Shown: positions 36,584 through 45,938, counted from the stretch's first letter. The stretch is 64,000 bases of DNA from an uncultured Paracoccaceae bacterium (GCA_947495795.1 CANMAI010000012.1:62001-126000); one strand, 5' to 3'. Program-made: numbers and translations. The notes: generated by a model from the letters alone, not told the origin.

Positions 36584-36757
36584 AAAGCACGGCCCATCCA
36601 ACCGGGCAGCCACACTCCCGTCTCACCGGTTAGCGCTCTCCGGGCTACGCGCCACAGCACCTGCACTCTTCCATCGTCATTGTGTTGCAGCATATGAACC
36701 ACTAGGTATCGCGCTGGCCACGGCACTTTCGCCCCGGCAGAGGCAGAACACAAAAAA

Positions 36758-37942
36758 ATGACACTACAGGCACCAAGAGCCACTTCAGGACCTGCGACAA
36801 TGACCTCCGAACCCAAGCACCCCGATCTGAGAGAGTTCGTGGAGCGCGGCGACTACGGCGTGAAAGCAGTGGACGATTATCTTGCCGGGGTCTCCTCTCC
36901 GCTGGTGGAACCGGGCGCGTTGACATTTCTCTGGCGGGGGGAAGCGCAGGCCGTGCTGCTTCTGCGCTGGATCCACGCAGGTGTCGATACCCAATCCTTT
37001 ATCCGTCTGCCAAACAGCGATCTCTGGCACCTTCGCATCCCGGTGCAGGATGGAGGCCGGTTCGAATACAAGCTGAACGTGATAGGAGCGCAACGCGAAC
37101 ACTGGATCCTTGATCCGCGCAACCCGCAACGCGCGGCCGATCCGTTCGGTCAAAACTCGGTGGCGATGACGCATGGATACAAGCGACCGGATTGGAGCAT
37201 ACCGCGCGGCGCACCCTCCGGTTCGCTCGAAAAGATCGCAATCAAAAGCGAGGTCTTCGGCACAACCCGAAGAGAGCAGGTCTATCTTCCGCACGGATAT
37301 TCCCCGAACCAGCCCTACCCGCTGATCCTCGTGCATGATGGCGGTGACTACGATGACTATGCGGAGCTTTCCGTCTCACTCGATAATCTGATCGCCGTGG
37401 GAGATATCCCACCCGTGATAGCTGTCCTCAGCGAAGCTGGCGACAGGATGAGCGAGTACGCCAGAGGTCGGCGCCACGCCCGCTATATAGTGGGCGAGCT
37501 TCTTCCCGCCATCGAGGCGCAATACGCTGTATCGGATGCGCCATCGAACCGTATCCTTCTGGGCGCGAGCCTCGGTGCGGTTGCATCTCTGGCAACGGCC
37601 TTCCGCTTTCCCGGCGTTTTCGGCGGCCTGATCCTCAAATCCGGCTCGTTCATCCTCGATCCTGCCAAGCTTCGCGGGAGAGAGCACCCCGTTTTTCACC
37701 GTGTCGCCCGCCTTTTGAAGGCGATGCAGCGGGCACCAGCGCTTCCCTTTACCCGCGCCTTTGTCTCAACCGGAGAGTTGGAAGGCCTAGCCGATGAAAA
37801 CCGGGCGCTGGCCGATGCGCTCCGTCAGCAGGGCGTCGCTGTCAGGTTTCAAAGCTCCTGGGATGGCCACCACTGGCATAACTGGCGCGATCAGTTGCGG
37901 GATGCTTTGATGTGGGTTCTGGGCCCTGATCAAAACGAATAG
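36758..37942 (+). CDS. Fes/IroE-like esterase (alpha/beta hydrolase, putative esterase family)
   Basis: 394 residues. The N-terminal 140 residues look like the early-set immunoglobulin-like domain of enterochelin esterases (FLWRGEAQAVLLLRWIHAG, LWHLRIPVQDGGRFEYKLNV); the rest is an alpha/beta hydrolase with nucleophile Ser271 in LLGASLGAV, oxyanion-region LILVHDGGDYDDY and catalytic His in WDGHHWHNW. No signal peptide, so cytoplasmic. The start is ATG 36758 or 36800 (the latter has AGGA eight bases upstream). First gene of a four-gene cluster with two ATP-grasp proteins; a 46-base gap precedes the next gene. The siderophore-esterase likeness does not prove a siderophore substrate, and no siderophore genes are nearby. 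Confidence 0.82.
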   Translation: MTLQAPRATSGPATMTSEPKHPDLREFVERGDYGVKAVDDYLAGVSSPLVEPGALTFLWRGEAQAVLLLRWIHAGVDTQSFIRLPNSDLWHLRIPVQDGGRFEYKLNVIGAQREHWILDPRNPQRAADPFGQNSVAMTHGYKRPDWSIPRGAPSGSLEKIAIKSEVFGTTRREQVYLPHGYSPNQPYPLILVHDGGDYDDYAELSVSLDNLIAVGDIPPVIAVLSEAGDRMSEYARGRRHARYIVGELLPAIEAQYAVSDAPSNRILLGASLGAVASLATAFRFPGVFGGLILKSGSFILDPAKLRGREHPVFHRVARLLKAMQRAPALPFTRAFVSTGELEGLADENRALADALRQQGVAVRFQSSWDGHHWHNWRDQLRDALMWVLGPDQNE

Positions 37943-37969
37943 GCGAAAGCGGGGTTTACCTGCTATGCC

Positions 37970-37988
37970 GGAACGGGGAGGGCGTTCC
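37970..37988 (+). promoter_or_regulatory. Hairpin presenting the Shine-Dalgarno in its loop
   Basis: GGAACG (37970-37975) and CGTTCC (37983-37988) pair perfectly; the seven-base loop between them is GGGAGGG, the Shine-Dalgarno. The ATG follows directly. This both decides the start at 37989 and suggests structural control of translation of the first ATP-grasp gene. Confidence 0.55.
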
Positions 37989-39248
37989 ATGGCCAAAAAG
38001 AAGAAACATATCGGATTGTCGTTGGGCGCAGATATCTGCTGGCCCATTGCCTATGAAAGCCTGTTCGAGGCACTCACCAAAGACGGCCTCAAACTGGGCT
38101 CCGACACGCTGGACTTCGCGGTAGAGCGTGTGAGCATCGAGCCATTCAGCCTGCGCCAACCCGTAAAATACGATGTCGTCATCGACCGCCTGACCCACTG
38201 GTATTCAACCAGCCGCGAGTGGATCAAGAAGGGCATCCTCGTGGACGATCTCTACGTCTACAACAATCCCTGGTCGCTCCAGTCGAACGAAAAGCACACC
38301 AGCTATGCCGCAATGATGCGTCTTGGCCTGGATGTGCCCGAAACATGGATGCTGCCGCCGAAATCCTATGAGCCAAGCGAGGATCTGGAAGCGACACTCC
38401 GTAAATATGCCCGGATGTTCGACCTCGACGAGATCGGCGAGAAGATAGGCTATCCCTTTTTCATGAAGCCCTATCACGGCGGCGGCTGGAAGGGTGTCAG
38501 CAAGATCGATAACGCTGCCGATCTTCACAAGGCGTATGACGAAAGCGGCACCGAAGTCATGAACCTTCAGGCCGCGGTTCTGCCGCATGATTTCTTCGTG
38601 CGCAACATCGGGCTCGGCCCCCAGATCCGCCACGTCAACTACGATCCCGGCGCACCGCTGCATGATCGCTACCGGATGGACACAGGCTTTCTCGACGCAG
38701 AGGATCAGCAAACGCTGAAAGACATGACCCTGACGATCAACGCCTTTTTCGGCTGGGATTTCAATTCCTGCGAGGCGCTCCGCCGCGATGGCATTTGGCA
38801 TCCGATCGATTTTGCCAATGCCTGCCCCGACAGTCAGGTAACATCGCTGCACTATCACTTTCCGTGGATGATCAAGGCCAATCTGCGCTGGTCGCTGTTC
38901 TGTGCCGCGACAGACAGGCCAATGCGCCGTAACATGGATTGGGCACCTTTCTACAAGATCGCCGACAGCGATCGGTCCTCTTCTGAAAAGTTGGCCGAAT
39001 ACGCCAAAATCGCCAACAAGCGGTTCGAGACGGAGAAGTTCCGCCGCTTCTGCAAACGCCAGCTCAAGGATCTGGACGAGCTGGCCTATGATTTCTTCGG
39101 CACCGAAACGCTCCGCGATGCGATCCGCCAGAAGGTGCAGGCTCTCTTTCCGGATCATGAGCATGAAGAGTTCACCGCGTTGTTCTGGGATCGCATCCAG
39201 ACATGGCGGGACCAAGAGGGGCAGCAGGGTGACAAAGAAGGCTTCTAG
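37989..39248 (+). CDS. ATP-grasp domain protein, ligase-like, substrate unknown (cluster gene 2)
   Basis: 419 residues. The ATP-grasp core is visible: NNPWSLQSNEKHTSYAAM as the pre-ATP segment, IGYPFFMKPYHGGGWKGVSKI as the ATP-binding lysine/glycine-rich loop, and SCEALRRDGIWHPIDFANACPDS as the metal-binding acidic/Asn segment. The N-terminal KKKKHIGLSLGADICWPIAY has no signal peptide. Enzymes of this fold usually join a carboxylate to an amine or thiol through an acylphosphate. The protein starts at 37989, not at the in-frame ATG 37965, because of the Shine-Dalgarno in a hairpin loop. Its 3' end overlaps the next gene by 20 bases. Confidence 0.8.
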   Translation: MAKKKKHIGLSLGADICWPIAYESLFEALTKDGLKLGSDTLDFAVERVSIEPFSLRQPVKYDVVIDRLTHWYSTSREWIKKGILVDDLYVYNNPWSLQSNEKHTSYAAMMRLGLDVPETWMLPPKSYEPSEDLEATLRKYARMFDLDEIGEKIGYPFFMKPYHGGGWKGVSKIDNAADLHKAYDESGTEVMNLQAAVLPHDFFVRNIGLGPQIRHVNYDPGAPLHDRYRMDTGFLDAEDQQTLKDMTLTINAFFGWDFNSCEALRRDGIWHPIDFANACPDSQVTSLHYHFPWMIKANLRWSLFCAATDRPMRRNMDWAPFYKIADSDRSSSEKLAEYAKIANKRFETEKFRRFCKRQLKDLDELAYDFFGTETLRDAIRQKVQALFPDHEHEEFTALFWDRIQTWRDQEGQQGDKEGF

Positions 39249-39960
39249 CTGGTGGTCCGACCGTCTGCAAAGGGAGATCTCGCTGGTTCGCTGGGGAAAT
39301 TTCGGGCAGCCCGTGCTGCTTTTCCCCACCGCAGGCGGCGATGCGGAAGAGATTGAGCGGATGCTCGTTATCCGCGCGCTGGATCCGCTGCTATCCGCAG
39401 GCCGTATCAAGATCTACTCCTGCGATAGCGTTGCGGGCGCTGCGTTGGCGTCCAAGGAAGGTTCGGTCGAGCATCGCTGCTGGATGCTGAACCAGTTTCA
39501 CGCCTACATCGCCCACGAGGTTGTTCCGGCAATCCAGGCCGATTGCGGCAGCGAAGGCATAGAGGTGGTCGCAGCGGGGGCTTCAATCGGCGGCTTCAAT
39601 GCGGTGGCCGTCACCTGTCGGTATCCGCATCTCTTCCGCGCAGCCCTTGGGATGAGCGGCACCTACGATCTCGAACGCCTTATGGGCTTCAAAGGCAACG
39701 AAGATTACTATTTCTCCTCGCCCCTTGCCTTCCTGCCGGGGCTGGACGGCCCGCTTCTCGACACGTTGCGCAACCGCTTCATCGTGATGCCCTTCGGTCA
39801 GGGCCGCTGGGAAAACCCGGGCGAAAGCTGGCATATGGCAAGCGTGCTCGGCGAAAAAGGCGTGCCAAATCGTGTAGATCCGTGGAGCGCGGACTACGAT
39901 CACGATTGGCCCACTTGGCGCGAAATGCTGCCATTGTATCTCGACGATCTCGTCGCCTGA
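39229..39960 (+). CDS. Compact esterase, alpha/beta hydrolase fold (cluster gene 3)
   Basis: 243 residues with nucleophile Ser119 in AAGASIGGFNA, a strand LLFPTAGGDAEEIERM near the N terminus and a C-terminal His in DYDHDWPTWREMLP. Putative-esterase (antigen-85/EstD-like) family. The start is GTG 39229, inside the ATP-grasp gene, with AGAGGGG upstream; a longer in-frame reading from 38902 lies wholly within that gene and is rejected. The 20-base overlap implies translational coupling. The first esterase of the cluster belongs to the same fold but has an extra N-terminal domain. Confidence 0.82.
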   Translation: MTKKASSWWSDRLQREISLVRWGNFGQPVLLFPTAGGDAEEIERMLVIRALDPLLSAGRIKIYSCDSVAGAALASKEGSVEHRCWMLNQFHAYIAHEVVPAIQADCGSEGIEVVAAGASIGGFNAVAVTCRYPHLFRAALGMSGTYDLERLMGFKGNEDYYFSSPLAFLPGLDGPLLDTLRNRFIVMPFGQGRWENPGESWHMASVLGEKGVPNRVDPWSADYDHDWPTWREMLPLYLDDLVA

Positions 39961-39961
39961 A

Positions 39962-39974
39962 GGGAGGCCCTCCC
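39962..39974 (+). promoter_or_regulatory. Hairpin burying the Shine-Dalgarno of the second ATP-grasp gene
   Basis: GGGAG (39962-39966), three-base loop GCC, CTCCC (39970-39974): the purine-rich arm is the ribosome binding site for the ATG at 39976. Translation would be low unless ribosomes arriving from the esterase gene, which ends at 39960, melt the hairpin. Confidence 0.5.
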
Positions 39975-39975
39975 A

Positions 39976-41199
39976 ATGAACATTCTCTTTATCGAGCCGG
40001 CCTTCCCGGCCAACCAGAGGCAATTCGTCCGCGCGCTGCACGCCATTGGCGCCAATGTCTACGGGATCGGCGAGCGGCCTTATGACTGGCTCGATGAAGA
40101 AACGCGGCACTGGCTGAGCGGCTATCAGCAAATCAGGTCCGTCACCGATGAGGGTGCGCTGGAATGGGCCGTGCGCGATGCACAATCGAGGTTCTGGGTA
40201 GACCGTCTGGAGGCAACGGTTGAAGCGCACACACTTCCAGCCGCGCATGTCCGCGAGCGCTGCGATATCCCCGGCGTCTCCGCCCGCACAACCTATTTGT
40301 GCCGTGACAAGGTGGCCATGAAAGATGCTTTGCGCAAGGAAGGCATTCCCGTCGCTGCATCAGGTGGTGTCGCCAGCCTATCGGAAGCCCGCAATTTTGC
40401 AGAAGCTGTCGGCTATCCACTCATCCTCAAGCCGAGGGATTCTGCGGGTGCCGCGGGCACGTTTCGCGCCGATAACGAGGCCGAATTGCAACGGATAGCA
40501 CATGCCTCCGGCGTCGCAGATGGCGCGCCCGCAGCCATTGAGGAATTCGTGGAAGGCCACGAGGGCTTCCACGACACGCTCACCGTCGAAGGCAATGTGA
40601 AACACGAGTTCATCAGCCACTATTATCCAAACGTTCTGGAGGCGATGCGTACCCGCTGGATTTCACCGCAGATTGTCTCCACGAATGAGGTGGAACACAA
40701 TCGCTATGCCGAGGTTCGGGAAATGGGGCGCCGCGTGATTGCAGCCCTCGGGATCACCACGTCTGCCACACATATGGAGTGGTTTTTCGGCCCCAAAGGA
40801 CTGAAGTTCTCGGAAATTGGCTGCCGCCCGCCCGGCGTCGGACAATGGGATAGCTACAGCGCGGGCAACGAGTTCGATCTCTACCGGGAATGGGCCATCG
40901 CGGTCTGCCACCATACCACCGATACACGCCCTTCCGGCAAATACGCCTGCGGTATCATCGCCCTGCGCCCGGAGGGCGATGGCAGAATCTCCGGTTATGA
41001 GGGAACGGAAGAGATATTCGGCAAGTATGGCCACCACATCGTTGGCCAACACTTCCCGGAGCCCGGCACTCCAACCCAAGGCGTCGAAGCCGGCTACATG
41101 GCCAACGCATGGATGCGCGTCCGGCATGAAAGCTTTGACGGTCTCCGCAGAATTCTCAACGAAATCGGAGAGAAGGTTCGAGTGAAAACAGCAGGATAA
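39976..41199 (+). CDS. ATP-grasp domain protein, carboxylate-amine ligase-like (cluster gene 4)
   Basis: 407 residues. N-terminal pre-ATP fold (MNILFIEPAFPANQRQFVRAL), then DKVAMKDALRKEGIPVAASGG, the ATP-binding GYPLILKPRDSAGAAGTFRA, AAIEEFVEGHEGFHDTLTV, and the metal site HMEWFFGPKGLKFSEIGCRPPG (the Glu and second acidic residue typical of carbamoyl-phosphate-synthetase-like ligases). Not close to a known housekeeping ligase by eye. It is the last gene of the esterase/ATP-grasp cluster, and its stop is 185 bases before the convergent ggt-like gene's stop. Substrate unknown. Confidence 0.8.
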   Translation: MNILFIEPAFPANQRQFVRALHAIGANVYGIGERPYDWLDEETRHWLSGYQQIRSVTDEGALEWAVRDAQSRFWVDRLEATVEAHTLPAAHVRERCDIPGVSARTTYLCRDKVAMKDALRKEGIPVAASGGVASLSEARNFAEAVGYPLILKPRDSAGAAGTFRADNEAELQRIAHASGVADGAPAAIEEFVEGHEGFHDTLTVEGNVKHEFISHYYPNVLEAMRTRWISPQIVSTNEVEHNRYAEVREMGRRVIAALGITTSATHMEWFFGPKGLKFSEIGCRPPGVGQWDSYSAGNEFDLYREWAIAVCHHTTDTRPSGKYACGIIALRPEGDGRISGYEGTEEIFGKYGHHIVGQHFPEPGTPTQGVEAGYMANAWMRVRHESFDGLRRILNEIGEKVRVKTAG

Positions 41200-41384
41200 A
41201 TGGATGAGCTCCCAAGACTAAAAGCGCCTTCATTCCACGCATGGCGGCAAACCGCCCTCTGGGTCTATCAACAGCGCAACGAAACAACCGAATCCAATCA
41301 GCAGACGCAAAAGGTAGCCCAGACTACCACGAAAACTGTCCGAGGCTTTGGGACCAGCTTAGGTCTGGCAATCAGAGCACATTC

Positions 41385-42980
41385 TCAGAAGCCCACGGCT
41401 GCTCCGTCCTTCCGGGGATCGGAGCCGCCAGCGTATCCACCGCCGGGCAGACAGTGGATCAGTTGCGCTCCACCAAACGCAAAAGCGCTGTCTGGCTCCT
41501 CGAGCAAGAGTTTGTGGCCCATTTGGGATAGCGTCTCCAGCGACTTGCGGGGAACGGTGGATTCGCACGCAACTTCCAGGCCTTCGGTTACACGCCAGCG
41601 AGGCGCATCGGCGGCCATCTGCACGTCTTGATCCCAAAGCTGCGTTCGAAGCACCATCTGCATATGGCCCTGTGCCTGCATCGGACCGCCCATGACGCCA
41701 AAGCTCATCAGCGGCCCGTCCCGGCCCATCAGAAATCCTGGGATGATCGTGTGAAAAGGCCGTTTGCGCGGCCCAACGATATTCGGGCTCGCAGGATCAA
41801 GCGAAAAGCCGCACCCCCGGTTCTGCAAATGGATACCAGTGCCGGGAACGGTGACGCCAGAGCCAAAACCGGCATAATTCGACTGTATAAAGGATACCAT
41901 CATGCCGGAAGCATCGGCAGCCGTCAGATACACCGTGCCTCCCTGCTTGGGCGCGCCGGAGCCGAAATCGGTGGCTCTCTCAGGGTCGATTTCGGCCGCC
42001 CGGTCAGCCAGGTATCCGTCATCCAGCAAGTCCGACGGGGTCACGTTCGTCATGTGGTCGATGTCGCCGACGAAGGCTTCTGTATCGCGAAGCGCGAGCT
42101 TCATCGCCTCGATCTGAAGGTGGAGCGCACACGGGTCGTCAGTGCCGAGATCTCTTACGCTGGTATGGCTCAGGATACCAAGCGCCATGAGGGCTGCAAT
42201 GCCCTGCCCGTTCGGTGGGATTTCGTGCAGCGTGGTGCTGTCGAACGCTTTGGAGATCGTACCGCACCAGTCAACCCTGTGATTTGCAAGATCATCAAGG
42301 GTCATTGTACCATCATGGGCATCTGAAAAGGATACCATCGCTTCGGCCAGCGCGCCCTCGTAGAAAGCGCGCCCCTTGGTTTCAGCGATCTGACGCAGAC
42401 TGCCTGCAAGCCCGGGATTAACAAATCGTGCTCCTGCTGCGGGGGCCACGCCACCGGGCAAGAAAGTCTCGGCAAAGCCTGGCTGCTGTCCGAGAATGTC
42501 GCCGCCGCGTTTCCAGAGACCAGCTATCTTGGGCGATATCGGGAATCCCCCTTCGGCATAGCCGATGGCGGGTTCAAACAGGGTCTCGAAAGGCAATTTT
42601 CCAAAGCGTTCAGAAATCGCAACCCACGCAGAGACAGCACCAGGCACGGTGACGCTATTCCACCCATGTTGCGGCATCTGATCAAGCCCGGAAAAGCGCT
42701 CAGGCGTCCATGCTGCGGGCGACCGGCCCGAGGCATTGAGGCCGTGCAATTGATTTCCGTCCCAGAGAATGGCGAAGGCATCGGAACCTACACCGTTTCC
42801 GGTCGGTTCGACCAGCGTCAGGGTAATCGCGGTCGCGATGGCTGCATCGGCGGCGTTCCCACCCCGAGCCAGCATCGAAAGACCGGCCTGTGCGGCAAGC
42901 GGCTGGGAAGTTGCCACCATGTTGTCGGCAAGAACCGCAGAACGGCGCGAGGGATAGTGATGAGAGCTGCGCAGGTGCAT
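41385..42980 (-). CDS. Gamma-glutamyltransferase family protein
   Basis: 531 residues, an Ntn hydrolase proenzyme expected to self-cleave before nucleophile Thr349 in KQGGTVYLTAADASG. The large-subunit part has RGGNAADAAIATAITLTLVEPTGNGVGSDAFAILWDG; the small-subunit part ends GGGYAGGSDPRKDGAAVGF. No signal peptide is visible from ATG 42980 (AAAGGG upstream), so it may be cytoplasmic, as in other roseobacter members. Family members cleave gamma-glutamyl amides or, in related groups, cephalosporin side chains. It lies ten bases after the DUF1028 gene and beside a divergent peptide importer, so it probably processes imported gamma-glutamyl or modified peptides (inferred). Confidence 0.9.
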   Translation of the reverse strand: MHLRSSHHYPSRRSAVLADNMVATSQPLAAQAGLSMLARGGNAADAAIATAITLTLVEPTGNGVGSDAFAILWDGNQLHGLNASGRSPAAWTPERFSGLDQMPQHGWNSVTVPGAVSAWVAISERFGKLPFETLFEPAIGYAEGGFPISPKIAGLWKRGGDILGQQPGFAETFLPGGVAPAAGARFVNPGLAGSLRQIAETKGRAFYEGALAEAMVSFSDAHDGTMTLDDLANHRVDWCGTISKAFDSTTLHEIPPNGQGIAALMALGILSHTSVRDLGTDDPCALHLQIEAMKLALRDTEAFVGDIDHMTNVTPSDLLDDGYLADRAAEIDPERATDFGSGAPKQGGTVYLTAADASGMMVSFIQSNYAGFGSGVTVPGTGIHLQNRGCGFSLDPASPNIVGPRKRPFHTIIPGFLMGRDGPLMSFGVMGGPMQAQGHMQMVLRTQLWDQDVQMAADAPRWRVTEGLEVACESTVPRKSLETLSQMGHKLLLEEPDSAFAFGGAQLIHCLPGGGYAGGSDPRKDGAAVGF

Positions 42981-42990
42981 CGGGGACCCT

Positions 42991-43743
42991 TTAGAGACCA
43001 GTGGTCGTGGCAAAAGACTGCGAGGGGATGTTTCCGGCAGTTCGCCGCGCCTCGTCTTCGGCGATGGCCCTGTCAATCGGTGCCCGGTCAACCATCCCTG
43101 AGAAATTGTCAGTGGTGGCGATGCCCATGGCAAACAAGCGGAAACGTTCACCGCTCACCGCATAGAGGCGACGCAATTCGGCGAGTGGGTCAGCATGATC
43201 ATCCACCCGAAGATCGAGTGCCGGATAGGGTTGACCGGCATGGATCAGCAGACCTGCCGCCTGTTTGCCACGCTTGTCGCCACCGGCATCCTCCCCCGCT
43301 TGCATCGCGGCCAACAACCGATCGGCAAAGGGCAGGTCAGGCCGGTCGAGGAAAGCCTGAAGCGTATCACGCACCACTTCCGGTCCGGCCAGCATGTTGC
43401 CCGCGACCGAAATGTCAGGGCCACAAACGTGGCCCGCCCAGGGCACGCACTCTGCACCGGTGTGCTGGGCGATGCTCCCATCAGGCCCAAGGGCATGCGC
43501 TTGTCGAACGGCTTCGCCCGCATCACGTTGAATGAAGTCGGCAAAGATCCCGTCGGGTGTCTCTCCAGCTGCCAGCCGTGCCAATCCTTCTGTACCCCAA
43601 AGAGGATTTACGAACGCCTGGCTGGCCATCGCGGCCGTTGCAGTCACATGCGGAACGAGAGATCCGCAGGCAAAAAAACGGCTGGCCACCGCAACTCCGT
43701 ACTCTCCGGTTCGGGTATCACGGGCGACAATCGAATACGTCAT
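42991..43743 (-). CDS. DUF1028 domain protein (Ntn-hydrolase-like)
   Basis: 250 residues with MTYSIVARDTRTGEYGVAVASRFFACGS, AASQAFVNPLWG-like AMASQAFVNPLWGTEGL and KQAAGLLIHAGQPYPALDLRVDDH, the conserved blocks of DUF1028. The fold is thought to be Ntn-hydrolase-like; activity is unproven. GAGGAG lies before ATG 43743, chosen over an in-frame ATG at 43770. First gene of a two-gene unit with the gamma-glutamyltransferase-like protein and divergent from the peptide ABC importer. Confidence 0.88.
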   Translation of the reverse strand: MTYSIVARDTRTGEYGVAVASRFFACGSLVPHVTATAAMASQAFVNPLWGTEGLARLAAGETPDGIFADFIQRDAGEAVRQAHALGPDGSIAQHTGAECVPWAGHVCGPDISVAGNMLAGPEVVRDTLQAFLDRPDLPFADRLLAAMQAGEDAGGDKRGKQAAGLLIHAGQPYPALDLRVDDHADPLAELRRLYAVSGERFRLFAMGIATTDNFSGMVDRAPIDRAIAEDEARRTAGNIPSQSFATTTGL

Positions 43744-43952
43744 GCGCAGCTTCTCCTCGCAGGTGTGCAACGAACAGGCATTGACAGCGATCCGCCCACC
43801 TCGGAGGCCGCCTTCGGCAGAATTGCTACTTTTTTTTTAACAATTGAGCTACTCTTTTTCGTGAGGCGGGTGAATGCACCATATGCGCCGCGGCGTTTGG
43901 GTACGTTTCTAAGGCAGCGTATGGCAGCAAAATCGTAGGGGAACCGAGTAAT
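43744..43952. promoter_or_regulatory. Divergent promoter region of DUF1028/ggt and peptide-importer operons
   Basis: 209 bases including a run of nine T with AACAATTGAG next to it (around 43830-43850) and a further TTTTT tract. AT-rich tracts of this kind are typical of promoters in a GC-rich genome. No dyad operator was identified. Confidence 0.4.
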
Positions 43953-44924
43953 TTGCCGTTACTAGTTGTCGAGAATTTGTCGATCTCACTTTTCGACGAA
44001 GGGCACGAAACACAACTTGTGGATAGGATTTCCTATCAGGTCGAGCAGGGCGAGACTCTGGCGATTGTCGGTGAATCTGGATCAGGAAAGTCTCTTTCCT
44101 CACTTTCGGTCATGGGATTGTTGGCGAAGGAACTTCGGGTGACGTCCGGTCGGATCATGCTGGATGGCGAAGATCTTCTTTCGCTCTCATCCGAAGAGAT
44201 GCGTCAGCGCCGTGGTCGCGATCTGTCGATGGTTTTTCAGGAACCTATGACGTCGCTCAATCCAGTGCGGACCATTGGATCGCAAATCATGGAAAGCATC
44301 GAGGAAAACCTTGGGTTTTCGCGGTCTGCCGCCCGCACACGGGCTATCGAACTACTGCAGGAAGTGGGTATGGCAGATGCCGAAAGGCGGCTGCGGCAGT
44401 ATCCGCACCACTTCTCAGGCGGTATGCGCCAACGGGTGATGATCGCGATTGCGCTGGCTGCCAATCCCAAACTGATTATCGCAGACGAACCGACAACGGC
44501 GCTGGATGTAACCATTCAGGCGCAAATATTGGAGCTGATGACCCGGCTTTGCCGTGAGCATGGCACGGCCCTTGTACTGATTACACACAACCTCGGAATT
44601 GTGGCGCGCTACGCTCAGAGGGTAACTGTCATGTATGGTGGCCGGATCGTAGAGGCTGGCCGCGCCGTTGATCTCTATCACAGGCCACGGCATCCCTATA
44701 CCGAAGGCCTGCTCCGCTCTGTGCCACGTCTGGATCAGGACCGAACCCAGCCTCTGCGTCCAATTCAGGGTAGCCCGGCCGATCCCTTTATGAAGATCAC
44801 AGGCTGCAGGTTTCACCCGCGCTGTCCGTATGCGGCGCCAGTCTGCAGAGAAACCAAGCCAGCCTTCGAGGCCGGTGCAGCCTGTCATTTCCCCTTAAAT
44901 CAAGAATCGCGAGACGCATCGTAA
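43953..44924 (+). CDS. Peptide ABC transporter ATP-binding protein (DppD type), second system
   Basis: 323 residues: GESGSGKSLSS, FSGGMRQRVMIAIAL, LIIADEPTTALDVT and the C-terminal HPYTEGLLRSVPRLDQ and CRFHPRCPYA blocks with the four-cysteine pattern of full-length OppD. The start is TTG at 43953 with GGGGAACC upstream; there is no ATG nearby. First gene of a five-gene importer operon, ATPase genes first, unlike the first importer. Confidence 0.92.
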   Translation: MPLLVVENLSISLFDEGHETQLVDRISYQVEQGETLAIVGESGSGKSLSSLSVMGLLAKELRVTSGRIMLDGEDLLSLSSEEMRQRRGRDLSMVFQEPMTSLNPVRTIGSQIMESIEENLGFSRSAARTRAIELLQEVGMADAERRLRQYPHHFSGGMRQRVMIAIALAANPKLIIADEPTTALDVTIQAQILELMTRLCREHGTALVLITHNLGIVARYAQRVTVMYGGRIVEAGRAVDLYHRPRHPYTEGLLRSVPRLDQDRTQPLRPIQGSPADPFMKITGCRFHPRCPYAAPVCRETKPAFEAGAACHFPLNQESRDAS

Positions 44925-45934
44925 TGGGAACACCCTTGCTCCGCATAGAAGATGTATCCGTTCACTTCCCTGTTCGGAAAGGGCTGCTCCAGCGTCAGGT
45001 TGCAGAGGTCCGCGCGGTCGAGAAGGTTACGCTGGCACTGCAGAAAGGCGAAGCATTTGGCCTGGTGGGCGAGTCTGGCTGCGGAAAGACAACGCTCGCC
45101 CGCACCGTCCTGCGCCTCATCGATCCGACAGAAGGGGAAATCTGGTTTGACGGTCAGAATATAACCAGCTTGTCGGGCAATGCTCTGTTTCCCTACCGCG
45201 AGCGGGTTGCAGCAATTTTTCAGGATCCGTTTTCATCACTGAACCCGCGTCAAAAGGCCGGGCGCATTCTGTCGGAAGTACTGCAGGTTCACCGCTACAA
45301 AGGCGATATTCGCACCCGCGTCGAGGAACTGCTCAACATCTGCGGGCTTCCGCCCCGCTTCGTCGATCTGTATCCGCATCAGATGTCAGGCGGTCAGCGG
45401 CAGCGGGTCGGCATCGCCCGTGCGCTGGCCTTGGAACCCGAGCTTATCGTCTGCGACGAAGCTGTCTCAGCGCTGGATGTCTCAATACAGGCGCAGATCA
45501 TTAACCTTCTGGAAGATCTCCGGGTCAAACTGAACCTGACATATCTGTTCATCGGGCATGATCTGTCGGTCGTGCGGCACCTCTGTGACCGTGTCGCTGT
45601 GATGTATCTTGGCAGAGTGATGGAAACCGCCGGTTCGGAAGAGCTTTTTGCCAATCCTCAGCACCCTTACACACGCGCCTTGATAGACGCCGTTCCCGAT
45701 CCCGATCCCGATCCTCTGGCCGAAGCCACGCGCGCACATTCAAGCCTTGGCGGAGAGATACCAAGTCCGCTCAACCCTCCGTCGGGTTGCGTGTTTCACA
45801 CACGCTGCCCGATCGCCATGGAGCGCTGCACCGCAGAGATACCGCCGCTAGAAAGCGTTACGAAGGCTCACGAGGCAGCTTGTTTCGCCACAACACCAAC
45901 AACTGAGACTACGACAACGACCAACGGGAGATAA
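44924..45934 (+). CDS. Peptide ABC transporter ATP-binding protein (DppF type), second system
   Basis: 336 residues: [44 protein letters not shown] and the C-terminal [14 protein letters not shown] cysteine motif. Walker B has the DEA form usual in DppF/OppF. TAATG overlap with the preceding ATPase gene. It forms the ATPase heterodimer of the importer. Confidence 0.93.
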   Translation: MGTPLLRIEDVSVHFPVRKGLLQRQVAEVRAVEKVTLALQKGEAFGLVGESGCGKTTLARTVLRLIDPTEGEIWFDGQNITSLSGNALFPYRERVAAIFQDPFSSLNPRQKAGRILSEVLQVHRYKGDIRTRVEELLNICGLPPRFVDLYPHQMSGGQRQRVGIARALALEPELIVCDEAVSALDVSIQAQIINLLEDLRVKLNLTYLFIGHDLSVVRHLCDRVAVMYLGRVMETAGSEELFANPQHPYTRALIDAVPDPDPDPLAEATRAHSSLGGEIPSPLNPPSGCVFHTRCPIAMERCTAEIPPLESVTKAHEAACFATTPTTETTTTTNGR

Positions 45935-45938
45935 TAAA

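Noticed and set aside
36758-37942. Siderophore utilisation by the Fes-like esterase
   Set aside because: No TonB receptor, ferric reductase or siderophore transporter nearby; the fold alone does not establish the substrate.
41200-41631. Open frame starting directly after the second ATP-grasp stop (TAAATGGATG)
   Set aside because: Most of it is antisense to the gamma-glutamyltransferase-like gene, and the unique part is low-complexity Gln/Thr with no family likeness.
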